Notes under the pieces: model-generated | Told to the model about the DNA's origin: nothing | Seen by the model: the letters and a program-made list of their open reading frames with translations, nothing else | The model's database searches: none | Made by a program: the position numbers and the translations under genes | Source: a virus | IMG/VR virus record: IMGVR_UViG_3300027754_000222 | Span: 1-37,517 of that record | Reading direction: 5' to 3' (one strand) | Length of the DNA stretch: 37,517 nucleotides | Shown: one piece after another, positions 31,537 to 37,152 of the stretch | Numbering within the stretch: position 1 is the stretch's first letter | Layout: each line of letters opens with the position of its first letter

Positions 31537-31672
31537 CTTTCACTCCATGCAATTGTTCTATAATCCTAGCAAATTGTATCATTCTTTCTATAGTCATAGG
31601 TTCATATCTTGTTGGAAATACTTTGCCATAAGCCTTCATTATTTCTTCTTGTGTTAGCGGTTTAGAGTCCAT
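31526..31672 (-). CDS. 48-residue hypothetical protein
   Basis: This minus-strand ORF starts at ATG (31672-31670) and overlaps its neighbours by 11 bases at each end. Its 48 residues include DSKPLTQEEIMKAYGKVFPT and then RYEPMTIERMIQFARIIEQL, two helices without hydrophobic membrane stretches. The motif LTQEEIM and FARxIE resembles small early phage proteins of unknown role. The overlap pattern with its neighbours supports its being a real gene. Confidence 0.6.
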   Translation of the reverse strand: MDSKPLTQEEIMKAYGKVFPTRYEPMTIERMIQFARIIEQLHGVKDVH

Positions 31673-31898
31673 TGTTAGCTTCTACTAATCGTTTACTATC
31701 ATACTTAGATAATCCTTTATATTCCTCTACAGGTTCACCAGGAAACAATGGTGTTATTTTAATGTGATGGGTTGTATTCTTTAAGTCGTTTAAATATGAG
31801 AGTTGGTTAGGATGAAATGACCATAAGTAAGACTTCTTTAGGTCACCTGACTTTATATCAAATTCCTCATACAAAAATGCTAGTGGTTCTTTTTTCAT
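31662..31898 (-). CDS. small hypothetical early protein
   Basis: This 78-residue hydrophilic protein reads KKEPLAFLYEEFDIKSGDLK near its start and contains YLWSFHPNQLSYLNDLKNTT, followed by HHIKITPLFPGEPVEEYKG. Its ATG overlaps the stop of the SleB-like gene (TAATG), and its end overlaps the next gene. Short proteins with an LYxxxD and ITPLYxxP pattern are frequent in early phage operons and remain uncharacterised. No cysteine or membrane segment is present. Confidence 0.6.
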   Translation of the reverse strand: MKKEPLAFLYEEFDIKSGDLKKSYLWSFHPNQLSYLNDLKNTTHHIKITPLFPGEPVEEYKGLSKYDSKRLVEANNGL

Positions 31899-32278
31899 TA
31901 GTAAAATACCATCCTTCCTATGTGCGTTTTCTTACGTTTACCGAACCATTCTTTCTTTGGCGGTATTGAGTCATCATGGAAATATAAAGCATTTGCAACT
32001 GGGTTAGTATGTTTATGATAAATAACCGTATCAATAACCAAAAGTTTAGTCTCCAAATACGCCCTTTCATCAACTGGATGGTGGGTTTCATCTTGCACAG
32101 CAAACTGATTATCAGCATAAACAACAGAGCATACAGAACGACCCCAGCGACCAGAATATAACCTATTACGTATAACATTTATAACACCTACCTTTTCTTC
32201 TAGTGTTCTTGTATTAACTTCATGGTACACAGCAGTTGCATAACACGCCACATCTAATTCTAAATTATGTATATCCAT
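31898..32278 (-). CDS. SleB-like cell wall hydrolase
   Basis: This 126-residue protein matches the Hydrolase_2 (SleB) domain: ACYATAVYHEVNTRTLEEKV with the catalytic Glu in YHE, GVINVIRNRLYSGRWGRSVC, SVVYADNQFAV, and near the end ANALYFHDDS and IGRMVFY. SleB enzymes are lytic transglycosylases that cleave peptidoglycan. It has no signal peptide. It lies in the early leftward operon far from the lysis genes. Its ribosome-binding site (GAAAGG) is 7 bases before the ATG. It may remodel the cell wall early in infection or be packaged. Confidence 0.82.
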   Translation of the reverse strand: MDIHNLELDVACYATAVYHEVNTRTLEEKVGVINVIRNRLYSGRWGRSVCSVVYADNQFAVQDETHHPVDERAYLETKLLVIDTVIYHKHTNPVANALYFHDDSIPPKKEWFGKRKKTHIGRMVFY

Positions 32279-32298
32279 TATAGACCTTTCATGGTTTT

Positions 32299-32331
32299 CT
32301 TGTGTCTAGTAAACCCACACAAGCGTATAAT
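32299..32331 (+). promoter_or_regulatory. promoter-like sequence with inverted repeat upstream of pqqA
   Basis: A perfect -10 box TATAAT lies at 32326-32331. Just upstream, CTTGTGT (32299-32305) and ACACAAG (32317-32323) form a perfect 7-bp inverted repeat with an 11-base spacer, covering the -35 region. No close match to TTGACA is present (GTGTCT lies at 18-base spacing). This could be an activator or repressor site controlling pqqA. It also lies in the 5' leader of the leftward SleB-like gene. Confidence 0.5.
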
Positions 32332-32364
32332 TCTACTATAAATCTAGAAGAAAGGAGAACTGCC

Positions 32365-32436
32365 ATGTGGACAACACCATCAGCAACTGAAATGCGTTTT
32401 GGCTTTGAAGTAACCATGTACGTAATGAATAAATAG
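32365..32436 (+). CDS. pqqA: PqqA, coenzyme PQQ precursor peptide (phage-encoded)
   Basis: This 23-residue ORF (ATG 32365, TAG 32434-32436) encodes a PqqA. The N-terminus reads MWTTPSATEMRF and continues GFEVTMYVMNK. The conserved Glu15 and Tyr19 of the E-x3-Y motif, which PqqE crosslinks and later enzymes convert to pyrroloquinoline quinone, are in place. The length, 23, equals that of the Klebsiella pneumoniae peptide. A strong site (AAAGGAG) lies 7 bases before the ATG. No pqqB, C, D or E gene occurs here, so the peptide would use the host enzymes, raising PQQ supply for methanol or other dehydrogenases. It is on the plus strand inside a minus-strand operon, which suggests a separately acquired cargo gene. 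Confidence 0.9.
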   Translation: MWTTPSATEMRFGFEVTMYVMNK

Positions 32437-32459
32437 TTATCATGCCAATGGGGATGCTC

Positions 32460-32696
32460 CTAAAAAGGAACATCCTCATCTGCGCCTTCAACAGCCGGTT
32501 TAAGTCTTTCATCAGTTGCTACCATTGCTACAGCACCAGCAATAAATTTACCATTAGGACCTTCTTTAACCCAACCTGATAAAGTAAATTCAATACCATC
32601 TACATTTAACTTTCCTCTATAGTCTGGTCGTTTAGGATTATCCCCCTTATCGTTTTTGTTTAACGTAAACGTGTTTGTTTTGTCATACTCAGCCAT
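32460..32696 (-). CDS. SSB-like small protein with acidic C-terminal tail
   Basis: This 78-residue protein begins AEYDKTNTFTLNKNDKGDNP, has strands GKLNVDGIEFTLSGWVKEGP and KFIAGAVAMVA, and ends EGADEDVPF. The acidic tail with a terminal Pro-Phe is the signature of single-stranded DNA-binding proteins (as in DDDIPF of E. coli SSB), used to recruit partner enzymes. The body is shorter than SSB and more like small phage proteins of the DUF736 style. It lies just after the YqaJ exonuclease and annealing protein, so a role in recombination fits. A small inverted repeat (32452-32475) overlaps its 3' end. Confidence 0.62.
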   Translation of the reverse strand: MAEYDKTNTFTLNKNDKGDNPKRPDYRGKLNVDGIEFTLSGWVKEGPNGKFIAGAVAMVATDERLKPAVEGADEDVPF

Positions 32697-32699
32697 ATA

Positions 32700-33329
32700 C
32701 TACTCCTTTAGTTTTAAAATTGTTTGGTCTACTTCGTCTAGGAACTTAATTACTTCTGCTTCTAATTCTGCTATGTAATCATTATCTCTTTCAACCCTAG
32801 CTACAAAGAGTTGCATTGTATCAGGAAAATTTGGGTTATAAGAGATAAAATCACACCATTTTACATTAGGACTTACAGAAGCCATTTGCCATTGTATCTG
32901 TGGTATATACTTACTAGGAACTGACTTGCTCATAAGCGTATTAGTATGGGTAGTTTCTATAGGGCATTTAATCTCTATAAGACCCGCATACTTACCATCT
33001 TCTTCTGCATTTACAGCTCCGTCAGGACTAGCACCGCTATTCTTAATAATGGGATGGTCAAAGAAACCTACCTCTGTCACAGATACCCCTCTAGTTCGCA
33101 TATAAAGCTCCCTAGCAGCACTTTCTCTCTCAATACCATCTAACATAGCCTGATTAACAAAACTATCGCCTTTCTTGCTTGTTAATCGTTCTGATACAAG
33201 CTGTATAAGATAGTTTTGACGAGATGTAGACACACCTGTTTTAGTTTTTGCTATTACGTCACTAATGCGACTGGCGGTTACTTTTCCTAGCCGTTGCTCA
33301 AACCATTCTTCTGTGCGTTGCTCTATCAT
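32700..33329 (-). CDS. YqaJ-like exonuclease
   Basis: This 209-residue nuclease starts IEQRTEEWFEQRLGKVTASR and has the PD-(D/E)XK active site: D103 in SGASPDGAV, and E119-I-K121 in LIEIKCP. E69 in GIERESAARELY is the additional acidic residue of lambda-exonuclease folds. YqaJ/lambda Exo enzymes resect DNA ends 5' to 3' to make the single strands used by annealing proteins. It overlaps the annealing-protein gene by 4 bases, forming a Red-like pair with it. The C-terminus is helical (AELEAEVIKFLDEVDQTIL). Confidence 0.9.
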   Translation of the reverse strand: MIEQRTEEWFEQRLGKVTASRISDVIAKTKTGVSTSRQNYLIQLVSERLTSKKGDSFVNQAMLDGIERESAARELYMRTRGVSVTEVGFFDHPIIKNSGASPDGAVNAEEDGKYAGLIEIKCPIETTHTNTLMSKSVPSKYIPQIQWQMASVSPNVKWCDFISYNPNFPDTMQLFVARVERDNDYIAELEAEVIKFLDEVDQTILKLKE

Positions 33330-33727
33330 AAAAAATCCTTACTAGAAACAGCTTTTACAACTGGTTGTTCTGACTCTGGAATATCCTCACCACTATAAAT
33401 ATAAAGACCAATACCATGTAATGCAATAGCTTTAGCTAAACAACGTTGCATAGCTGTATTAACTGCCATTGCATCTGGGCTAGAAATAGCTTGGTTTCTA
33501 AAGTTAAGCACAGGTAATTGTGAAGTCATAGACTTACCAAACGCATGAACTGTGCAAAATACCATAAGTGTTTCACCAAACTGTTTAGGTTCTTTATATT
33601 CCCAGGTAGCAGATGGGTCTTGTTGTAAAAGTGTGTCAACGGCATAAGCCCAAGAAAGGTAGCTTAGTCCATTCTTCTTCTCAATATTTTCTGATACGTT
33701 AATCTTACGTAGTTCGTTATAGTTCAT
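33326..33727 (-). CDS. single-strand annealing protein, DUF1071 (Sak3-like)
   Basis: I place the start at ATG (33727-33725), which has an AGGAG site 6 bases upstream. A longer version from 33799 would overlap the neighbouring gene and begins with Gln-rich sequence unlike the family. The 133-residue protein has NGLSYLSWAYAVDTLLQQDP, TLMVFCTVHAFGKSMTSQLP and MAVNTAMQRCLAKAIALHGI, the marks of DUF1071, a Rad52-like recombinase. It would pair strands made by the YqaJ exonuclease during replication and repair of phage DNA. Confidence 0.85.
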   Translation of the reverse strand: MNYNELRKINVSENIEKKNGLSYLSWAYAVDTLLQQDPSATWEYKEPKQFGETLMVFCTVHAFGKSMTSQLPVLNFRNQAISSPDAMAVNTAMQRCLAKAIALHGIGLYIYSGEDIPESEQPVVKAVSSKDFL

Positions 33728-33887
33728 CTTTCTCTCCTGTTGTAATTCTTGTTGATGTTGTTCCATCATTACTTGGTCGTAGTGTTGTTGTTGTGACATT
33801 TGCTCTCTCCCATTTGTCGTTATCTAATTTAAGTTCGTCATTCAATCGTTTAAGAATATCTGCTATCTGTTCTAAACCATTCGCCAT
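33717..33887 (-). CDS. small hypothetical early protein
   Basis: Starting at ATG (33887-33885) with a GGGG ribosome-binding site, this 56-residue protein has an N-terminal amphipathic helix (NGLEQIADILKRLNDELKLD) and a Thr/Ser-rich tail (ANVTTTTLRPSNDGTTSTRI). It overlaps the annealing-protein gene by 11 bases. Reading further upstream would add a hydrophobic stretch that belongs to a separate tiny ORF in another frame. The function is unknown; the helix pattern suggests a protein-protein interaction. Confidence 0.6.
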   Translation of the reverse strand: MANGLEQIADILKRLNDELKLDNDKWERANVTTTTLRPSNDGTTSTRITTGEKDEL

Positions 33888-33937
33888 ATTATATACCCCC
33901 AAAATACAAAAAGGAATAGCCATAAGTATTTATTCAT
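33872..33937 (-). CDS. 21-residue hydrophobic peptide (candidate)
   Basis: This tiny minus-strand ORF (ATG 33937-33935, TAG 33874-33872) encodes NKYLWLFLFVFWGYIIWRMV after Met, almost all membrane helix. Its ATG overlaps the stop of the upstream peptide gene (ATGA). It then overlaps the next gene by 16 bases. The overlap pattern fits this operon, but 21 residues is short and it could be chance. Confidence 0.35.
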   Translation of the reverse strand: MNKYLWLFLFVFWGYIIWRMV

Positions 33938-34029
33938 ATTGCACCTACTAACTTACCCATAACCCATAAGCATAATCCTACATAAACCCAGAATAGTGCT
34001 GCTGTTGCTATCATTGTCGTAATTTTCAT
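33934..34029 (-). CDS. 31-residue membrane peptide
   Basis: This minus-strand ORF starts at ATG (34029-34027), with AGGAGAG upstream. The product, KITTMIATAALFWVYVGLCL followed by WVMGKLVGAI, is a single membrane helix. It is the second gene of the early leftward operon. The strong ribosome-binding site suggests it is translated. Unknown function; a membrane-active host-takeover peptide is possible. Confidence 0.55.
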   Translation of the reverse strand: MKITTMIATAALFWVYVGLCLWVMGKLVGAI

Positions 34030-34030
34030 A

Positions 34031-34174
34031 TTATCTCTCCTGGCCAAGTCTTAATAAAAGTTTATACATTCGTTTGTATGCTTTAGTTTTATCTAAGTTA
34101 AAAAACTCATATTGCTCACATAAATCATAAGCATTACATTGGAATGTGGCCATCATTACTAAGTTATCTTTCAT
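34031..34174 (-). CDS. 47-residue hypothetical protein, first gene of early leftward operon
   Basis: This minus-strand ORF starts at ATG (34174-34172) with an AGGAGAG site. It encodes a polar helical protein: KDNLVMMATFQCNAYDLCEQ, then YEFFNLDKTKAYKRMYKLLL. Its stop overlaps the ribosome-binding region of the next gene. It lies nearest to the control region, so it is probably the first protein of the leftward operon. No known family. Confidence 0.6.
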   Translation of the reverse strand: MKDNLVMMATFQCNAYDLCEQYEFFNLDKTKAYKRMYKLLLRLGQER

Positions 34175-34202
34175 TTTTCTCTCCTATATAAAATAACAAC
34201 TT

Positions 34203-34239
34203 AATAGCAATATACACGATTTTTTAAAAATAGCAATAT
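34203..34239 (-). promoter_or_regulatory. divergent control region: leftward promoter and 11-bp direct repeats
   Basis: AATAGCAATAT occurs twice (34203-34213 and 34229-34239), 26 bases apart. Read leftward these give TTGCTA (-35; plus-strand 34231-34236) and TATATT (-10; 34209-34214) with a 16-base spacer, so the repeats both shape and could control the early leftward promoter. Between here and ATG 34328 the plus strand has only weak promoter-like boxes (TATGAT at 34280-34285). No repressor gene is adjacent. Confidence 0.5.
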
Positions 34240-34327
34240 TTCTAGTAAATTGTTAGTAATAAAATAGTTTACAAATATATATGATTCGTGTTAAGGTCTT
34301 TTGGAATTATTAACCAAAGGAGAGTAT

Positions 34328-34945
34328 ATGTACAAAATTAAGAACTGGGAGAAGTTTAATCTTTATAATCCAAAGAATCCAAGGTATCAAAAAAAGATGA
34401 CGTGGTTTAAGTTTTATGGTACGGATTACATAAATAACATAGATATACATAAGCTATCTTTTGAACAAAAAGCTGTTTTAGTAGAGTTGTGGTGTCTTGG
34501 TTCTGAAAGTGACGGAGTGTTACCAGAACTGTTTGAAATAGCTTTTAGACTTCATTATCCTATTGATTTTGTTGAGAAATTAGTAAAAGAACTATTTGCT
34601 AGAGGATTACTAGTAGAAAACTACGAGCCTGTTAGGATAGAGAAGAGAAGAGAAGAGAAGATAAGAGAAGATATATATGTCGTTAAAACGACCAACAGGT
34701 TTGAAGAATTTTGGGAAAACTATCCTAATGTTCGTAAAGTAAACAAGAAAACATGTATTGAAAGATGGGCTAATAAAAATCTTGACGGTATAGCAGATGA
34801 AGTGATAGGGTATGTAAAGAAGATGAAAGATACTCAATCATGGAAAGATGGATTCTCACCAGCACCTTTAACGCTTTTGAACCAGGAGAGATGGAATGAT
34901 GGTGAAGCTCCACAAGAACGTAAAGTTTGGGAAGGTGGCATTTAG
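34328..34945 (+). CDS. phage replication initiator/helicase-loader-like protein (O-like)
   Basis: I place the start at ATG 34328, which has AAAGGAGAG 4-5 bases upstream; TTG 34301 is out of context. The 205-residue protein has an N-terminal winged-helix-like part (FEQKAVLVELWCLGSESDGV, then PIDFVEKLVKELFARGLL) and a C-terminal domain: RFEEFWENYPNVRKVNKKTC, ERWANKNLDGIADEV, FSPAPLTLLNQERW. That ending is typical of phage replication proteins that recruit the helicase. A very basic/acidic linker (EKRREEKIREDI) joins them. It overlaps the helicase by one base, as in lambda O and P-type modules. Confidence 0.78.
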   Translation: MYKIKNWEKFNLYNPKNPRYQKKMTWFKFYGTDYINNIDIHKLSFEQKAVLVELWCLGSESDGVLPELFEIAFRLHYPIDFVEKLVKELFARGLLVENYEPVRIEKRREEKIREDIYVVKTTNRFEEFWENYPNVRKVNKKTCIERWANKNLDGIADEVIGYVKKMKDTQSWKDGFSPAPLTLLNQERWNDGEAPQERKVWEGGI

Positions 34946-35865
34946 TGAATATAGGTGAAGTAATAGATAAACTAACAGTTAGTCAATCAACAGTGCAAGA
35001 ATTTTATAACGAAGGATACGGACATGCAGAGTTTAAAGTTAAAAGTACGGATATATTTGCTGATGATTTGGTACGGTATTTTGGTGAGGAAATTCATAGT
35101 GGCAAATCACTTGGTTGGGTTAAGACGGAAGATAAGTTTAGGGTTAGGGCTTCGGAACTAACAATTCTTACCGGTGTATCAGGTCATGGTAAGTCAATGT
35201 GGTTATCACAAGTTGTATTATCTATGATGAAACAAAATACTAAATGTTTAATAGCGTCTTTAGAAATGAGACCTGTTCTTACATTAGCTCGTATGGTTAC
35301 TCAGGCATTAGGTTCACCAGAGCCAACAGATGAATATATACATAAGTTTTGTGAACGTGCTAAAGACAAGTTATATATTTACGACCAAACAGGTGTAACT
35401 ACTTCACAAGATATGGTTGCTACGTTATACTATGGTAAACATATTTTAGGTGTAGAAGTATTTGTAATAGATAGTTTGGTTAAATTAGATGATGTTTCTG
35501 AAGAGTCATTAGATGCACAACGACAAGTAACAAATACTTTAGCAGTCATTGCACGAGATTTAGAAATAAGTATTTTTTTAGTTGCACATAGTAGAAAATT
35601 AAAGTCAGAACAAGATATACCTGATGCTACAAACATTATGGGAAGTTCGCATATTAGAAATTTATGTGATAACATTATTTGTGTGTGGCGTAATCGTGAA
35701 AAAGAAAAGTTAATAGAAGTTGGTAAAACACCTGAAGCTGAGTTAAAGATTATTCCAGATGCAAAGGTCTTTGTTCAGAAGCAGCGTAATGCACAATGGG
35801 AAGGTTCATTTAACTTTTGGTTTGACCAAAAAGGTTTACGATATAACGAGAGTCCACCAAGATGA
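34945..35865 (+). CDS. DnaB-like replicative helicase (RecA fold)
   Basis: I place the start at GTG 34945, sharing a base with the previous stop and having GGAAGG upstream. The 306-residue protein has Walker A GVSGHGKS (77-84), Walker B VFVID (172-176) with a following Ser, and motif H3/H4-like FLVAHSRKLK near residue 210-220. RMVTQALGSPEPTDE is typical of hexameric helicases of the DnaB/twinkle class. There is no primase domain. It would unwind the fork during phage replication, loaded by the initiator encoded just before it. It overlaps the next gene (ATGA). Confidence 0.88.
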   Translation: MNIGEVIDKLTVSQSTVQEFYNEGYGHAEFKVKSTDIFADDLVRYFGEEIHSGKSLGWVKTEDKFRVRASELTILTGVSGHGKSMWLSQVVLSMMKQNTKCLIASLEMRPVLTLARMVTQALGSPEPTDEYIHKFCERAKDKLYIYDQTGVTTSQDMVATLYYGKHILGVEVFVIDSLVKLDDVSEESLDAQRQVTNTLAVIARDLEISIFLVAHSRKLKSEQDIPDATNIMGSSHIRNLCDNIICVWRNREKEKLIEVGKTPEAELKIIPDAKVFVQKQRNAQWEGSFNFWFDQKGLRYNESPPR

Positions 35866-36035
35866 CCATAAATGAATTTATAAAGCAATGCAAAAAAGTA
35901 TTTGGAGATAACATTCAATACAAAGCAACTTCTAAAGACGGACAAGTATTTAAAACGAAAGGATGGAGAGATGATAAAGTGGTCGCTAACCAAAGACAAC
36001 TTGCCAATGTTAGTGGAGAAATTAAAAACACTTGA
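35862..36035 (+). CDS. 57-residue hypothetical protein
   Basis: This ORF starts at ATG 35862 overlapping the helicase stop (ATGA) and ends TGA 36033-36035. Its 57 residues read TINEFIKQCKKVFGDNIQYK, then ATSKDGQVFKTKGWRDDKVV, with a small alpha/beta character. It fills an otherwise empty gap of about 105 bases, but its last 65 bases overlap NinB in another frame, so its 3' half is less sure. No family is recognised. It may be a small replication or recombination accessory. Confidence 0.5.
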   Translation: MTINEFIKQCKKVFGDNIQYKATSKDGQVFKTKGWRDDKVVANQRQLANVSGEIKNT

Positions 36036-36327
36036 CTTTACTCATAGATGGAGAGTAACAGTCACAGATGCTAAACTTAACCGTAGCCTAGAACAAAATG
36101 AAAGACTATGGGAACTGTATTCAAGCATAGGAAACCATTTAGGACTAGACAAGCAACAGGTGCATGAACTCATGTCTTGGCGTCTGCTTCGCTCACAAAC
36201 AGAAATAGCTGGATTTCCTATAGAGATTATAAAGTCAACAACTAAACTAACCACAAGTGAGATGACAGAATACCAACAACAGATAGAGGTATGGGGTCAG
36301 ACTATGGGTTGGGGTTGGGATTATTAG
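35971..36327 (+). CDS. NinB-like recombination protein
   Basis: I place the start at ATG 35971 (MIKWSLTKDN), since upstream reading covers the previous gene. The 118-residue protein matches the NinB/Orf family: KLKTLDFTHRWRVTVTDAKL, NRSLEQNERLWELYSSIGNH, and WRLLRSQTEIAGFP. Lambda NinB (Orf) helps load annealing protein onto SSB-covered DNA and replaces RecFOR functions. It fits with the Sak3/YqaJ/SSB-like set in the leftward operon. It overlaps the following GTG-started gene by one base. Confidence 0.88.
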   Translation: MIKWSLTKDNLPMLVEKLKTLDFTHRWRVTVTDAKLNRSLEQNERLWELYSSIGNHLGLDKQQVHELMSWRLLRSQTEIAGFPIEIIKSTTKLTTSEMTEYQQQIEVWGQTMGWGWDY

Positions 36328-36875
36328 TGATAGCTATATTATTTGCTAGAGATGATAGTCGCTATAAAGATTTTAATGTGTATGATGTGTATGACATTAA
36401 TCGTGATGCTAGAACATTCTGTAAAAAAATGCCTGTAATAGCACATCCACCATGTAGAGCTTGGGGTATGTTATCTCACATGGCAAATCCCAGAGAAGGT
36501 GAAAAGCAATTAGCTTATTTAGCATTAGCTCAAGTAAGACTCAATGGAGGTATATTAGAGCATCCTGCTGGAAGTCGTTTATGGAAAGAAGCACCTTTAC
36601 CTTTGGCGGGGGGGGGGGAGGATGAATTTGGTGGGTATACAATTGAAATTGACCAATTTGACTTTGGTCATGTTGCACACAAAAATACTAAACTTTATAT
36701 TTGTGGAATAGCTAAAGATAATTTACCACCATTACCACTTAAAAATTTGTCATCTACTGACAGGTCAATTTGTGGTAATGTAAAAGGAACAAAACGCTGC
36801 ACTCAATATCAACGTGAATATACACCTGATAATTTAATTGAATGGATGACAAAAGTTTGTAATGAACTATCGTAA
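36327..36875 (+). CDS. PPC-motif phage protein (possible methyltransferase relative)
   Basis: I place the start at GTG 36327, which shares the G of the NinB TAG stop. The 182-residue protein has a strand YKDFNVYDVYDINRDARTFC, then VIAHPPCRAWGMLSHMANP, LAQVRLNGGILEHPAGSRLW, and a C-terminal FDFGHVAHKNTKLYICGI. The HPPCRAWG motif resembles motif IV (PPC) of cytosine-5 methyltransferases, with the Cys as possible nucleophile, but the SAM-binding FxGxG motif is missing, so catalysis is unproven. An 11-base G run (36608-36618) encodes Ala-Gly-Gly-Gly-Glu in the linker region. The 86-residue end is repeated at the window start. Confidence 0.75.
   Translation: MIAILFARDDSRYKDFNVYDVYDINRDARTFCKKMPVIAHPPCRAWGMLSHMANPREGEKQLAYLALAQVRLNGGILEHPAGSRLWKEAPLPLAGGGEDEFGGYTIEIDQFDFGHVAHKNTKLYICGIAKDNLPPLPLKNLSSTDRSICGNVKGTKRCTQYQREYTPDNLIEWMTKVCNELS
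36608..36618 (+). repeat. 11-base G homopolymer inside the PPC-protein gene
   Basis: Eleven consecutive G bases occur in otherwise AT-rich DNA. As written the frame stays open through it. Slippage here would switch the gene off, and such runs are also prone to sequencing and assembly error. The copy at the window start begins exactly at the base matching the last G, so the run is also where the sequence record breaks. Confidence 0.9.
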
Positions 36876-37152
36876 CCCTAAACTACTTAAACTAGCCAAA
36901 GATGCACCATGTATGAATTGCGGTATTATGGATGACACTATAGTGGCAGCACACTCTAATCAGTTAAGAGATGCCAAAGGGGTCGGCATCAAGTCCCACG
37001 ATTATCGCATAAGTTACTTATGTAGTATGTGCCACGCAAGAATAGATAATGGTAAAGAGTTAAGCAGAGAAGAACGCATAGAACTATGGGAAAATGCACA
37101 CAGAAGAACTATAGGATATTTATTTACTAGCGGACATCTGGAGGTAAAGTAA
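36862..37152 (+). CDS. YbcO/DUF1364-like zinc-binding nuclease, second copy
   Basis: This 96-residue protein is the counterpart of the gene at 245-535, with the same length and the same zinc ligands (C17, C20, H31, C54, C57, H58). Differences cluster in the N-terminal helix and the C-terminal half, and the AHSNQLRD core is unchanged. Its start overlaps the PPC-protein gene by 14 bases, and its stop shares TAATG with the next gene, the same spacing as in the first copy. Likely the same nuclease function in a sister strain's version. Confidence 0.8.
   Translation: MNYRNPKLLKLAKDAPCMNCGIMDDTIVAAHSNQLRDAKGVGIKSHDYRISYLCSMCHARIDNGKELSREERIELWENAHRRTIGYLFTSGHLEVK

Noticed and set aside
31918-32178. 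86-aa minus-strand ORF inside the SleB-like gene
   Set aside because: Shadow frame within a gene that has clear family motifs; no ribosome-binding site.
32452-32475. Terminator after pqqA
   Set aside because: GGATG/CATCC with TCC/GGA can form an imperfect stem, but there is no T tract in either direction, so I do not call it a terminator.
33326-33799. Longer annealing-protein start giving a Gln-rich N-terminus
   Set aside because: It would overlap the whole end of the neighbouring gene; the internal ATG at 33727 has a proper AGGAG site and begins at the family's usual N-terminus.
30382-34327. Lysogeny module in the early leftward region
   Set aside because: I looked for integrase (Tyr or Ser recombinase), excisionase and CI-like repressor motifs and saw none; an attachment site could not be recognised.
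32401-34327. Additional pqq genes (pqqB, C, D, E) near pqqA
   Set aside because: No radical-SAM CxxxCxxC protein, PqqD-like or PqqC-like sequence is present anywhere in the window.
35902-35970. Upstream start for NinB
   Set aside because: The extra 23 residues lie over the preceding 57-residue ORF and are not part of the NinB family; ATG 35971 gives the expected beginning.
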